Positions 8,916-17,961 of a stretch of DNA of 64,000 nt are shown here, in pieces. The stretch spans positions 1,364,001 through 1,428,000 of the forward strand of contig NZ_CP050831.1 in NCBI RefSeq assembly GCF_012113595.1, written 5' to 3'. How positions within the stretch are numbered: the stretch's first letter is position 1; the number at the start of each line of letters is the position of its first letter. A model generated the notes under the pieces. That model saw only the letters and a program-made list of their open reading frames with translations, made no database searches and was not told where the DNA came from. The stretch is from Bacteroides faecium (GTDB lineage: Bacteria; Bacteroidota; Bacteroidia; Bacteroidales; Bacteroidaceae). The translations under genes and the position numbers were made by a program.

Positions 8916-10730
8916 ATGAAGAAAATACTTTTACTATTACTCATTTTTGTATCCGGTTGCACGGGTGTAGTTGCGCAACAGTTTGATTATGGCAAGATAG
9001 CGCCTCATCCCCGGTTGTTATTACCGGCGGGAGGAGAAGAAGCCATCAGGAAAGCCATTGCGGAGTATCCCCCGTTGGCCACTGTTCACCAGCGTATCAT
9101 GGAACATTGCGACCGGACACTTACGGAACCACCTGTGGAACGTATCAAAGAGGGTAAACGCCTGCTGGCGATTTCGCGCATCGCGCTGAAGCGTATCTAC
9201 TACCTGTCTTACGCTTACCGTATGACGGGAGAACGGAAATACGCTCTCCGTGCAGAACAGGAGATGCTGGCCGTCAGTCGTTTCACCGACTGGAACCCCA
9301 CTCATTTCCTGGATGTGGGTGAGATGGTAATGGCATTGGCTATCGGTTATGACTGGCTGTACGATTCTTTGCAGCCCGACACTCGCCGGGTGGTGCGCGA
9401 AGCAATCATCGCGAAAGGCTTCGATGCGGCAAAGAACACCCGTCATGCCTGGTTCTATACAGCCAAGAACAACTGGAATTCCGTATGTAATAGTGGATTG
9501 GCGTATGGCGCGCTGGCTCTTTTTGAAGAGATTCCGGAAGTATCGAAAGGCATCATTGAGAAATGCATGGAGACAAATCCGAAAGCGATGGTAGGTTATG
9601 GCCCCGACGGAGGTTATCCCGAAGGGTTCGGATATTGGGGGTACGGGACAAGTTTTCAGGTAATGCTCATTGCTGCGCTCGAAAGTGCTTTCGGCACAGA
9701 CAATGGGCTCTCCCAAGCCCCCGGCTTCATGGAGTCTGCCCGTTTCATGCAGTATATGACGGCTCCGGGCGGAGACTGTTTCTGTTTCTCGGACTCTCCG
9801 GTAGAGGCGGAATGCAACATGATGATGTTCTGGTTTGCAGGCAAGGCAAAAGACCTTTCCCTGTTGTGGATCGAACGTCAGTATCTCGACCGGGCGGATA
9901 TGCCGTTTGCCGAAGACCGTTTACTGCCCAGCCTGATGGTGTTCTGTTCGCAGCTCGATTTGAAGCATATCGGCAAGCCGAAGAAAAACTTCTGGTTCAG
10001 TCGCGGAGATACACCTGTGTTTATCTACCGTGGCGGATGGGACAGCAAGGAAGATACCTATCTGGGAGTGAAAGGGGGGTCGCCTTCTACCTCTCATGCG
10101 CACATGGATGCCGGTTCGTTTATCTTCGAGAGAGACGGGGTGCGTTGGGCGATGGACTTGGGTATGCAGAGTTACATCACGCTTGAAAGTAAGGGAGTAG
10201 ACCTGTGGAATATGTCGCAGAACGGACAACGTTGGGAAGTATTCCGGCTAAGTAATGTTGCTCACAACACCCTGACGATTAACGGCGAACGGCATTTGGT
10301 AGAGAGCAATGCTCCAATCACCCGTACTTTTGAATCGAAGAAACAGAAAGGGGCGGAAGTAGACCTGTCGAGTGTGTTTGCCAACAGTGTGAAGAAAGCC
10401 GTCCGCACCGTGATATTGGATCGGAAAGACCACCTGGAAGTAACCGACCGGTTGCAGACGGGAGACAAAGAAGCTGCCGTATCCTGGATCATGGTCACTC
10501 CGGCAGAAGCCAAAATTACAGGCAAGAACCGGATGGAATTAACCAAAGACGGACAACGGATGCTATTGACGGTAGATGCCGATACGGAAGTAGAAATGAA
10601 AACCTGGTCGAACGTGCCCCCGCATGAATATGATTTCCGCAATCCGGGAACCATCCGCGTGGGCTTTGAGACGGTGATTCCTGCCAATCGTGCCGTGCAA
10701 CTGAAAGTACGACTTATTCCTTTGAAGTAG
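8916..10730 (+). CDS. Heparinase II/III-family polysaccharide lyase, first copy
   Basis: 604 aa with an N-terminal export signal; VSGC at 12-15 could act as a lipobox. The N-terminal helical toroid carries NPTHFLDVGEM and the NNWN motif near 185-188, then YGPDGGYPEGFGYWGYG from about 228. The C-terminal beta-sheet domain carries SHAHMDAGSF with His394 and His396. These blocks correspond to the Asn, Tyr and His catalytic sites of heparinase II/III-type lyases (PL12, PL21, PL33 and similar), which cleave uronic acid-containing polymers by beta-elimination. The exact PL family and substrate cannot be fixed by eye. The next gene is a paralog and the one after is GH88, which fits a lyase product with a 4,5-unsaturated uronate at the non-reducing end. 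Confidence 0.85.
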   Translation: MKKILLLLLIFVSGCTGVVAQQFDYGKIAPHPRLLLPAGGEEAIRKAIAEYPPLATVHQRIMEHCDRTLTEPPVERIKEGKRLLAISRIALKRIYYLSYAYRMTGERKYALRAEQEMLAVSRFTDWNPTHFLDVGEMVMALAIGYDWLYDSLQPDTRRVVREAIIAKGFDAAKNTRHAWFYTAKNNWNSVCNSGLAYGALALFEEIPEVSKGIIEKCMETNPKAMVGYGPDGGYPEGFGYWGYGTSFQVMLIAALESAFGTDNGLSQAPGFMESARFMQYMTAPGGDCFCFSDSPVEAECNMMMFWFAGKAKDLSLLWIERQYLDRADMPFAEDRLLPSLMVFCSQLDLKHIGKPKKNFWFSRGDTPVFIYRGGWDSKEDTYLGVKGGSPSTSHAHMDAGSFIFERDGVRWAMDLGMQSYITLESKGVDLWNMSQNGQRWEVFRLSNVAHNTLTINGERHLVESNAPITRTFESKKQKGAEVDLSSVFANSVKKAVRTVILDRKDHLEVTDRLQTGDKEAAVSWIMVTPAEAKITGKNRMELTKDGQRMLLTVDADTEVEMKTWSNVPPHEYDFRNPGTIRVGFETVIPANRAVQLKVRLIPLK

Positions 10731-10754
10731 TAATACAAATAAATTCATTGAACC

Positions 10755-12686
10755 ATGAAAACGATTCTTTTTAAAACAATCATCATAGCTTTCTTTGTAG
10801 GAACAGCCGTTAGTTGTTCCGATGAAGATGAGAACAGATTCCGTCCGGGATCTACCCATGAGAAACCGAATCCCACGGAGCCGGAGGGCGGACTGGATTA
10901 TTCCAAACTGACTGCGGACAATCATCCCCGCCTGTTGATGAATGCCGAAGCCTTCACTGCGCTGAAAGCCAAAGTGGATGCTAATTCGAGTGCCAATCTG
11001 ACCTTGCTCCATAATACCATTATGAGTGTATGCAACAGCAAAGGAATGAACGCCACGGCACTGACTTATAAATTGGATGCCAGCAACAAACGTATCCTCG
11101 ATGTATCCCGCGACGCGTTGCTGCGCATTTTCACCTGTGCTTATGCCTACCGGATGACCGGCGATGCCAAATACCTGACTAAAGCGGAGACGGATATGAA
11201 CGCTGTCTGCAACTTTCCCGACTGGAACTCGAAACGCCACTTTCTCGATGTGGGCGAAATGGCTACGGCTGTTGCATTCGGCTACGACTGGCTCTACAAC
11301 GAACTAAGTGCAGCCACCCGTACGAAAGCGGCCAACGCACTGTTGAAGTTTGCCTTCCAACAGGCGCAGAACAAGAACTGGAACCTCAACTTCTACGAAG
11401 CCACCAACAACTGGAACCAGGTTTGTAATGGCGGACTGGTCTGTGCGGCACTGGCTTCCTATGAAAACAATCCTTCCGAAGCAAAGGACATGATTGAAAA
11501 AGCATTAGAATCCAACAAACCTGCATTGGAAGTGATGTACTCTCCCGACGGCAACTATCCGGAGGGCAGCGGTTACTGGTGTTACGGCACGCTTTATCAG
11601 GTATTGATGCTTGCCGCCCTCAACAGTACGCTCGGCACGGATAACGGGCTTTCCGATACACCGGGATTCTCCAAAACGGCAGAGTATATGCTGTATATGA
11701 CAGGCTTGAACAGCAAGTTCTTTAATTATTCCGACTGTGCCCCCTCCTCTACTGCGGCATTGGCTTCGTGGTGGTTTGCCGATAAATACAGTAATCCATC
11801 CTTATTATATAATGAGCTGAAAATGTTGAAGAACGGCGAATACGCTTCCTGTGCCGAAAACCGCCTGTTGCCGATGATTATGGCGTTTGCCAATAATCTG
11901 AATCTGGACGCAATCTCCGCTCCTTCCAATAAACTATGGAGTGGAAAAGGGGAAACGCCCGTAGTGATGGTACATACCGACTGGACGTACACCGATACGG
12001 ATAAATACCTCGGAATCAAAGGTGGCAAGGCAGGTTCGAGCCACGGACACATGGATGCCGGTTCGTTTGTGTACGACGCGTATGGAGTGCGCTGGTCAAT
12101 GGATTTCGGTCTGCAAAGTTATACAACGCTCGAGTCGAAATTGTCAGCTTTGGGTGGTAATCTTTGGGATATGGGACAGAACTCGATGCGTTGGGATGTA
12201 TTCCGCCTGAATAACTTGAATCATAGCACGATTTCAATCAACGACGCCCGTCACCGGGTAAATGGGGCGGCTACACTGACTACTACTATCAATACCGCTA
12301 CGGAATTGGGAGCCACTTTCGATCTGACTGAAGTAGTGTCCGATCAGGCGGCGTCCGCTACCCGTACCGTGAAAATCGTGAACGATAAAGATTTAGTAGT
12401 CATGGATGAGATCAAGGCGAGAACAGATAAATCCGCCAAAGTGCGCTGGTGTATGGTGACGCCTGCCGTTCCGACGGTGGAAAGTAACCGCATTGTACTA
12501 ACGAACGGAAGCAAAGTGATGTATCTCACAGCCAGCGGAAGCGTGAAGCCTACCTACAAGCAATGGAGTACCACCAGTGAGAACTCTTATGACCAGGCTA
12601 ATCCGGGCACCTATATGGTCGGCTTTGAAGCAACGGTCACCGCCAATCAGACCGCCACATTTACCACAACCCTGTCCCCTAAATAA
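10755..12686 (+). CDS. Heparinase II/III-family polysaccharide lyase, second copy (lipoprotein)
   Basis: 643 aa. The lipobox GTAVSC (Cys21) and the acidic SDEDE after it suggest export to the outer surface. The same blocks as in the preceding gene are present: HFLDVGEMATAVAFGYDWLY, NNWNQVCNGG (Asn218, Asn219), YSPDGNYPEGSGYWCYG and SHGHMDAGSF (His430, His432), then the C-terminal beta domain. The two proteins are clear paralogs over their whole length. A natural model is that this surface lipoprotein makes the first cut and the other copy degrades imported fragments in the periplasm (inference). It is followed after 6 bp by GH88. Confidence 0.85.
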   Translation: MKTILFKTIIIAFFVGTAVSCSDEDENRFRPGSTHEKPNPTEPEGGLDYSKLTADNHPRLLMNAEAFTALKAKVDANSSANLTLLHNTIMSVCNSKGMNATALTYKLDASNKRILDVSRDALLRIFTCAYAYRMTGDAKYLTKAETDMNAVCNFPDWNSKRHFLDVGEMATAVAFGYDWLYNELSAATRTKAANALLKFAFQQAQNKNWNLNFYEATNNWNQVCNGGLVCAALASYENNPSEAKDMIEKALESNKPALEVMYSPDGNYPEGSGYWCYGTLYQVLMLAALNSTLGTDNGLSDTPGFSKTAEYMLYMTGLNSKFFNYSDCAPSSTAALASWWFADKYSNPSLLYNELKMLKNGEYASCAENRLLPMIMAFANNLNLDAISAPSNKLWSGKGETPVVMVHTDWTYTDTDKYLGIKGGKAGSSHGHMDAGSFVYDAYGVRWSMDFGLQSYTTLESKLSALGGNLWDMGQNSMRWDVFRLNNLNHSTISINDARHRVNGAATLTTTINTATELGATFDLTEVVSDQAASATRTVKIVNDKDLVVMDEIKARTDKSAKVRWCMVTPAVPTVESNRIVLTNGSKVMYLTASGSVKPTYKQWSTTSENSYDQANPGTYMVGFEATVTANQTATFTTTLSPK

Positions 12687-12692
12687 AAAAGA

Positions 12693-13880
12693 ATGGAACG
12701 TATGAGAATCCTATTAATATCTATACTCGGACTTTTGACATTGGCCTCCTGCACGAAGCAGGAGCCGATGGAGGCATTGATTGACCGTGTATTTACCGTT
12801 GCAGAGCAACAATACACGACTATGGACACCCGCTTGACAGAAAAGACACTTCCCCGCACGCTCTCTGCTGACGGTGAGTTTGTTCCCTCGAATATCTATT
12901 GGTGGTGCAGCGGCTTCTATCCCGGTTCCCTCTGGTATATCTACGAATATACCCGGACGGACGCAGTGAAAACACTGGCCGAGAAGAACACGCTGAAACT
13001 CGACTCTATACAATACGTGACCAGGGACCACGATGTCGGTTTCCAGTTGAATTGCAGTTACGGGAATGCTTTCCGGCTGACAGGTAATGAGGCTTATAAA
13101 CAAGTGCTCTATCAGGGCGCCAAGTCCTTGTCAACCCGCTTTAATCCTGCTGCCGGTGTGATTCGTAGCTGGGACTTTGTGCGCAAAGGCTGCGACTGGA
13201 AGTTCCCGGTGATTATTGACAATATGATGAACCTTGAACTGCTGTTGTCCATGTCGAAAGCCTACGCCGACGACTCTTTGCAGAACATTGCCTGTACGCA
13301 TGCCAATACCACTATCCAGCATCACTTCCGGGATGATTATTCCACGTATCATCTGGTGGATTATGACCCTGAAACGGGTGCAGTGCGCGGCAAGCAAACA
13401 GTGCAGGGCTTCTCGGACGATTCCTCCTGGAGCCGCGGACAAGCATGGGCCTTGTATAGCTATACGATGATGTTCCGTCTGACGGGGTATCAGAACTATT
13501 TGCTGCAAGCCGGGCATATTGCCGATATGCTGCTCCGTCGTTTGCCTGCCGACGGTATTCCTTACTGGGATTTCGACGCTCCGGTAGAAGCACAGACCTA
13601 TCGGGATGCTTCCGCTGCGGCTATCATGGCCTCCGCCTTTATTGAGCTAAGCCGTTATATCCCCGGCACGGACGCCAAGGAATCTTATCTTGCCATGGCA
13701 GAAAAGCAACTCCGTACGCTTGCCTCGAAAGAGTATCTGGCAGAACCGGGTACGAACGAATGTTTCATCCTGAAGCACAGCGTGGGTGCACTTCCTGATA
13801 AAAGCGAAGTGGATGTCCCCCTGACGTATGCCGATTATTACTTTTTAGAAGCATTGCTGCGGTATAAGAATCTACAATAA
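12693..13880 (+). CDS. GH88-family unsaturated glucuronyl hydrolase
   Basis: 395 aa from the first ATG; ATG at 12702 is an equally likely start. The lipobox TLASC indicates a lipoprotein. The (alpha/alpha)6 barrel motifs of GH88 are visible: WWCSGFYPGSLW, RDHDVGFQLNCSYGNA with the candidate Asp114, IIDNMMNLELL with Asp176 (the pair equivalent to Asp88/Asp149 of the Bacillus enzyme), and SSWSRGQAWALY. The enzyme hydrates and releases the 4,5-unsaturated uronic acid that lyases leave at the non-reducing end. Its place directly after two lyases is the classical arrangement. Substrate linkage is not deducible here. Confidence 0.9.
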   Translation: MERMRILLISILGLLTLASCTKQEPMEALIDRVFTVAEQQYTTMDTRLTEKTLPRTLSADGEFVPSNIYWWCSGFYPGSLWYIYEYTRTDAVKTLAEKNTLKLDSIQYVTRDHDVGFQLNCSYGNAFRLTGNEAYKQVLYQGAKSLSTRFNPAAGVIRSWDFVRKGCDWKFPVIIDNMMNLELLLSMSKAYADDSLQNIACTHANTTIQHHFRDDYSTYHLVDYDPETGAVRGKQTVQGFSDDSSWSRGQAWALYSYTMMFRLTGYQNYLLQAGHIADMLLRRLPADGIPYWDFDAPVEAQTYRDASAAAIMASAFIELSRYIPGTDAKESYLAMAEKQLRTLASKEYLAEPGTNECFILKHSVGALPDKSEVDVPLTYADYYFLEALLRYKNLQ

Positions 13881-13895
13881 TAAAACTAATACAAT

Positions 13896-14369
13896 ATGAT
13901 TATGAAGAACTTACATATAAATATGGCATTTATCTTCGTACTACTGCTGATAACTGCCTCCTGTTCGGACAAGGATGATTCGGCTCCGCGTGTCATTCCC
14001 ACCATGAACCTGACAGTTTCGGAGATTGCGGACAATACGGCTCTGATTACTTCCGAGCAGCAAACAGGAACTACGTTCGGAGCGAAAGTCATTGAATTCT
14101 ATCCGGTGGCGGACATCGGCTTTGATTATAACATTGAAGTGAAGCTGGTGAAATTCGTAGAAGAGAACGGAGAACCCGTATCTCTGCCCTATACGCGTAA
14201 AATCACCGAAGGATTGCGTCCGGGAGTGAATTACATCAGTGCGATCATCGCCTATAATGCCGAAGGGCGTGCCGTGTGTTCCGCTTTCCAGACCTGGAAA
14301 GCTTCAGGAACGGAAGGAGCATGGAGTGACGGCGGTTCTGCCGGTGATCTGGAAGAGAATGAATGGTAA
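13896..14369 (+). CDS. Small lipoprotein of unknown function in PUL 1
   Basis: 157 aa; the start may be ATG 13896 or 13902. The signal peptide ends in the lipobox ITASC followed by SDKDD, typical of surface-exported Bacteroides lipoproteins. The remainder looks like one all-beta domain, similar in pattern to fibronectin type III (NTALITSEQQ, LRPGVNYISAIIAYNAEGRA). No enzymatic motif is visible. It lies 15 bp after GH88 and about 20 bp before the fimbrillin/FISUMP gene, so it is part of the operon and could be a glycan-binding accessory protein (inference). Confidence 0.7.
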   Translation: MIMKNLHINMAFIFVLLLITASCSDKDDSAPRVIPTMNLTVSEIADNTALITSEQQTGTTFGAKVIEFYPVADIGFDYNIEVKLVKFVEENGEPVSLPYTRKITEGLRPGVNYISAIIAYNAEGRAVCSAFQTWKASGTEGAWSDGGSAGDLEENEW

Positions 14370-14389
14370 AAATGGTGTAACTCAAAAGA

Positions 14390-16438
14390 ATGAATGGTAT
14401 GAAAAATAGATTATTTGCAATAGGTGCAATGATTCTCATGATGACAAGTTGCACGCAGGACGAACTTATTTCGTCCGATAACGGCAAAGAACCGGCAACG
14501 GCAGGTTCATGTCTGACATTGGTTGGGCTCTCGTCTCCGCAGACGCGTGTTTCTATCGGTGACAAAACAGGGGATGTTTATCCGGTGCTCTGGAGCGAAG
14601 GGGATGCCTTGGGCGTGTTCTCTCGTACGGCAGGTACTGACATCAATAATGTGCAGTCTTTATTAAGTGATGAGTCGATCGGACAAAACTCCGGTGTCTT
14701 TACTTCGGACGACGTGAAGATGGCGGAAGAAGGAGCTACGGAACTTCTTATTTACTATCCTTACCGGGCAAGTACGGAACTGGCTGAAAATGATAACAAG
14801 ATAACTTCTACCCTGTCCGTTGAGCAGGAACAAAGCCGTCCCGGCGATAGCCATCATATTGGAAAGTATGGTTTTGCGTTTGCCAAGGCTACGGTAAGCG
14901 GTCCGGATATGCTTGCTAAATTTACGTTGAATCATGCGATGGCGTATGTGAAGTTCAGTATCTCGTCACAGGAGCTTTCTACGTACAAGCTCAAGAGTGT
15001 TTCTTTATATGACAAGGAGACAAAAACTCCTCTTTCCGGTGTGTTTACAGCTGATTTGGATACGGACGAACTGACCTACGGTACGGATGTGAAACCGTAT
15101 GCCACTGTTTCACTGACTACTCCCGAACTGCTCGCTTCCGCACAGGATATATACCTGACTACATATCCTGCCGATTTAAGCGGCAAAGAAGTGTACATTG
15201 TCATCACTCTGGAGAATGACCGACAGACTGTTACAATTCCTATTCTCAAAGAAGGAAAGCAACTGAAAGCCAATGCTGTTAATACGATTGCTGTCAACAA
15301 CTTGAAACTTTCGGATAACTCCTGCGAATGGTATGAGCCGGTAGAGACACGTTTATTGGCAGGAGGATGGGCTTATGGCGAGTCCAACTGTCTGTTGACG
15401 AATATTTCTACCAGTGGCGTGAGCAATACGATTAGCGTGAAAGCACGTGGTAACTTTATGGAAGTGGAAGAACCCAAGTATGCCAAGACTATACTTAATT
15501 GCGATTTGGGTAATGCGAATAAAATGGTTCGGGTAAACGGCTCTGCTACAGATATTAGCCCTGTGAATGGTGATTATACGATTACGGTAACAGGGATTCA
15601 AACATATGCCGGACTACCTGGCGGTTGCGGTCAGGTGGCTATCTATGGAGCGGATCAGACTACCGTCATCTGGAGTTTTATTATCTGGATGACCCCTACT
15701 CCGGCAGAACATCCTTATGGTAATACGGGATATGTAGTGTTGGATCGTAATCTGGGTACTTATATGACGTGTGAAGGAGACAACTGGAAGCAAAACGGTG
15801 TTTACTTCCAATGGGGACGTCCTACGCCGGTCGGCTGGTCGGGAACCGTGGGTACTAATATACCTACCGAAGCCACCAACGTCCGCTTCTCTATAGAAAA
15901 TCCCCGTTCGTTGCTTTATACCAATAATGTAGATAATACAAAATCCGACTGGTATCTGGGTGCATGGACAGGTGCACGTACCGATCGTAAAGATGACTTC
16001 TGGGGTAACCCGAATGAATCGAGCACTTATCTCAATCCTTCTGATGGTCATAAATCTATTTATGATCCTTGTCCGAAAGGTTACCGGGTTGTATCTCCCC
16101 GTGTATTGGATGAGATAGAGCAGAAAGGTGAATTTGTGAAACAGAGTGCAACTGCGGTATTTAGATATTGCTATGACGGTACGAACTATGCTTATTGGCC
16201 GTTGGCAGGTTGTAAGTGGGGTTCCAACGGCGGTAATAATGGTAACAATACAGGATTGGATGCCAGCAAGAGTGCCGCTTGTTATTGGTCTAACTCATCG
16301 GCAAGCAGTTATGGAAATGACAAGGATCAGGGAGCTACTTCTCTGTATTATAAAGTTTCCGATAAGACTTGGACACATTCCTCCGGTCGTTCCCATGCAT
16401 TCTCCGTGCGTTGTATGAAAGATACCGAGAATCGTTGA
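14390..16438 (+). CDS. Fimbrillin-like/FISUMP two-part surface lipoprotein
   Basis: 682 aa from ATG 14390; ATG 14399 (MKNRLFAIG) gives a better signal peptide. The lipobox MMTSC makes it a lipoprotein. Residues about 30-310 resemble the fimbrillin-like (Mfa-like) fold common in Bacteroides, with SEGDALGVFSR and LLIYYPYRAS. Residues about 440-680 resemble the FISUMP domain: GYVVLDRNLGTYMT, DPCPKGYRVVSPRVLDEI, CYWSNSSASS and a terminal FSVRCMKD. Last gene of the operon, in the position where surface glycan-binding proteins are usually encoded, so a glycan-binding or adhesin role is plausible. That is inference; neither domain has a defined reaction. Confidence 0.75.
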   Translation: MNGMKNRLFAIGAMILMMTSCTQDELISSDNGKEPATAGSCLTLVGLSSPQTRVSIGDKTGDVYPVLWSEGDALGVFSRTAGTDINNVQSLLSDESIGQNSGVFTSDDVKMAEEGATELLIYYPYRASTELAENDNKITSTLSVEQEQSRPGDSHHIGKYGFAFAKATVSGPDMLAKFTLNHAMAYVKFSISSQELSTYKLKSVSLYDKETKTPLSGVFTADLDTDELTYGTDVKPYATVSLTTPELLASAQDIYLTTYPADLSGKEVYIVITLENDRQTVTIPILKEGKQLKANAVNTIAVNNLKLSDNSCEWYEPVETRLLAGGWAYGESNCLLTNISTSGVSNTISVKARGNFMEVEEPKYAKTILNCDLGNANKMVRVNGSATDISPVNGDYTITVTGIQTYAGLPGGCGQVAIYGADQTTVIWSFIIWMTPTPAEHPYGNTGYVVLDRNLGTYMTCEGDNWKQNGVYFQWGRPTPVGWSGTVGTNIPTEATNVRFSIENPRSLLYTNNVDNTKSDWYLGAWTGARTDRKDDFWGNPNESSTYLNPSDGHKSIYDPCPKGYRVVSPRVLDEIEQKGEFVKQSATAVFRYCYDGTNYAYWPLAGCKWGSNGGNNGNNTGLDASKSAACYWSNSSASSYGNDKDQGATSLYYKVSDKTWTHSSGRSHAFSVRCMKDTENR

Positions 16439-16465
16439 TTCTCTTCATTGAGAATATGAAATAGA

Positions 16466-16543
16466 ATTCCCCGCTATATGAAAGTTTCTGCCTGTCTCCG
16501 GATACAAGGTACTTTCATATAACGGGGAATCTGTTCTGTTTTT
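16466..16543 (+). terminator. Hairpin after the PUL 1 operon, possible terminator
   Basis: Arms 16466-16485 and 16511-16530 are inverted copies; the core pairs CCCCGCTATATGAAAGT with ACTTTCATATAACGGGG with a single mismatch, around a 25-nt loop. Five T residues follow at 16539-16543. It lies 27 bp after the stop of the last PUL 1 gene, so it may end that transcript. The GAAAGT/ACTTTC stem also recalls the hairpins beside the 22-bp arrays at 36-37 kb, so it may instead belong to that element type. Confidence 0.5.
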
Positions 16544-16672
16544 AAGAATTTCACGGAAAAAGGAAAGAAAGAAAAGGGCCAAACAGAAAATAAACTGCAT
16601 GAACAATTGCAAGAATATGCATTATCTCTCTTTTTCTTGTATTTATTTCCTTGAAATATGCACGATATGGTG

Positions 16673-16760
16673 TAATTAAACCATCCGTTTGCCGTAATCA
16701 AACCTTCCGTTTGGTTTAAACAAACCTTCCGTTTGCTATAATCAAACCATCGGTTTCTTT
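16673..16760. repeat. Four-unit 22-bp tandem array, AAACCNTCCGTTT type
   Basis: Units start at 16673, 16695, 16717 and 16739. Each begins TAA and contains a near-palindromic CAAACCTTCCGTTTG-like core. The array stops after exactly four units. The unit sequence is unrelated to the TATATA-rich units elsewhere in the window, but period and copy number are the same. Confidence 0.85.
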
Positions 16761-17089
16761 TAATGGAAGCTGAATTGGGTTTTTGAAGAGAATATATTGA
16801 GCTATTTTGTTTTTTTCTATTGCTTATTTGTAAATAGCAATCTGATGCATCTCTTGTGAGATAATAACTGTTTGTGCTTTCTATTGGCTACTTTTATTGC
16901 AACTTGTTTATTAATAGTACCTGTTTTGTGTTATTTGCGAAATCTGTAACTCTAAATGGCGGGCGTTTTTTATGAAGTGCAAGGAAAGGGTTCGAAATAT
17001 GAAGAACAGGATAAGTAAAATATGCAATTCTTCATGTTGGCACTTTTTTCAGCGATCAATGTCTTTCTATTCGAATCTTTCTATATTTT

Positions 17090-17120
17090 TTTGCGTTTCG
17101 ATCTATTTTGTATACTTTTG
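17090..17120 (+). promoter_or_regulatory. Canonical Bacteroides promoter of hamA
   Basis: TTTG at 17090-17093, a 19-bp spacer, and TACTTTTG at 17113-17120 exactly match the -33/-7 consensus of Bacteroides sigma-ABfr promoters. The first ATG after the expected start of transcription is 17131. The promoter therefore decides the hamA start. Confidence 0.75.
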
Positions 17121-17130
17121 TTCAAAATCT

Positions 17131-17961
17131 ATGCTTATGCCTGAATTTGTAAAACTTGACGTTAAAGTTTTTGATAAATTTATCCAGAAATTTTCAGAAC
17201 GATATATTTCTCAGCGTACTGAAACGCAAGTAAGTCTTGATTCAATAGATAGCTCGCAGTTGGATGATTGTGGATTTGATGTGGAAAAGTTAAAACAAGT
17301 GATTCGAAAGAATGCAGTGGCTGTAGATTTTAAACGTGAACAAGGATTAGCTCCTGCTATTCTTAATGATATTTATAGAAGCGATTTGGGTGAATTATTG
17401 ATGACTTACTATTTTGAAGAAAAAATAGGAGAAGATAAGCGTTTTATTATACCTCTGAAAAATATATCATCAAGGGAATTGGCTCAATTACCTGGTCGTA
17501 GTTTGGATGCTATCGGTTATCGTATAGATAAAGGACTATTTAATATATTATTGGGAGAAGCTAAGGTTTCGGAACAAAAGAAAACTCCCCCGGATGTCGT
17601 GCATCTAACAGATGACTCCATTTATAAATCTCAAAAGAAACATCATGAGGATTTACCGATGGTTATACAGAAGCTATCAGATTATTGTCGGAAATTAGGT
17701 GCTGAAGATTTTGTGACTTTTGCCTGTGCTGTACTTTATATGGAAACCGGTCAGACGGATAAATATAGCTTGACTTTTGGTTGTGCACTGATACGTGATT
17801 ATACTTGTTGTAATGGGAGTGATTTTGGTAAGATGCAAACGAACGTTTCTGATTTCGACCCAAATGACGTCCATTTTGTTGTATTATCATTCACTCAAAA
17901 AACGATTAGTGAGACTGTAGATTTGTTTTATAGAGAAGTACAAAAAACTGTTAGACGATGA
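17131..17961 (+). CDS. hamA: HamA-like DUF1837 nuclease of a Hachiman defence system
   Basis: 276 aa from ATG 17131 (or 274 from 17137). The open frame extends upstream to 16972, but a perfect promoter lies inside that extension, so the shorter form is chosen. Counting from 17131, DLGELLMTYYFEE (Glu88), GRSLDAIGYRID (Asp126) and ILLGEAKVS (Glu143, Lys145) form a PD-(D/E)xK-like nuclease pattern typical of DUF1837. In Hachiman (and E. coli AbpAB), HamA is held by the helicase HamB and degrades DNA when released by phage infection. The stop codon overlaps the hamB start (ATGA), so the two are translationally coupled. The gene is clearly more AT-rich than the flanking PUL genes, which suggests horizontal gain. 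Confidence 0.85.
   Translation: MLMPEFVKLDVKVFDKFIQKFSERYISQRTETQVSLDSIDSSQLDDCGFDVEKLKQVIRKNAVAVDFKREQGLAPAILNDIYRSDLGELLMTYYFEEKIGEDKRFIIPLKNISSRELAQLPGRSLDAIGYRIDKGLFNILLGEAKVSEQKKTPPDVVHLTDDSIYKSQKKHHEDLPMVIQKLSDYCRKLGAEDFVTFACAVLYMETGQTDKYSLTFGCALIRDYTCCNGSDFGKMQTNVSDFDPNDVHFVVLSFTQKTISETVDLFYREVQKTVRR

Larger units (their letters stand above)
16439..17112. other. Non-coding spacer between PUL 1 and the Hachiman genes
   Basis: About 670 bp, AT-rich, without a convincing gene. It holds a long hairpin (16466-16530), a four-unit 22-bp array (16673-16760) and the hamA promoter at its right end. An open frame from 16972 runs into hamA, but its first 53 codons encode a Cys/Phe-rich stretch overlapping the promoter and are unlikely to be translated. 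Confidence 0.7.

Noticed and set aside
16972..17130. N-terminal Cys/Phe-rich extension of hamA as a membrane anchor
   Set aside because: It overlaps a perfect promoter and an AT-rich spacer, and the shorter product matches the HamA family length.
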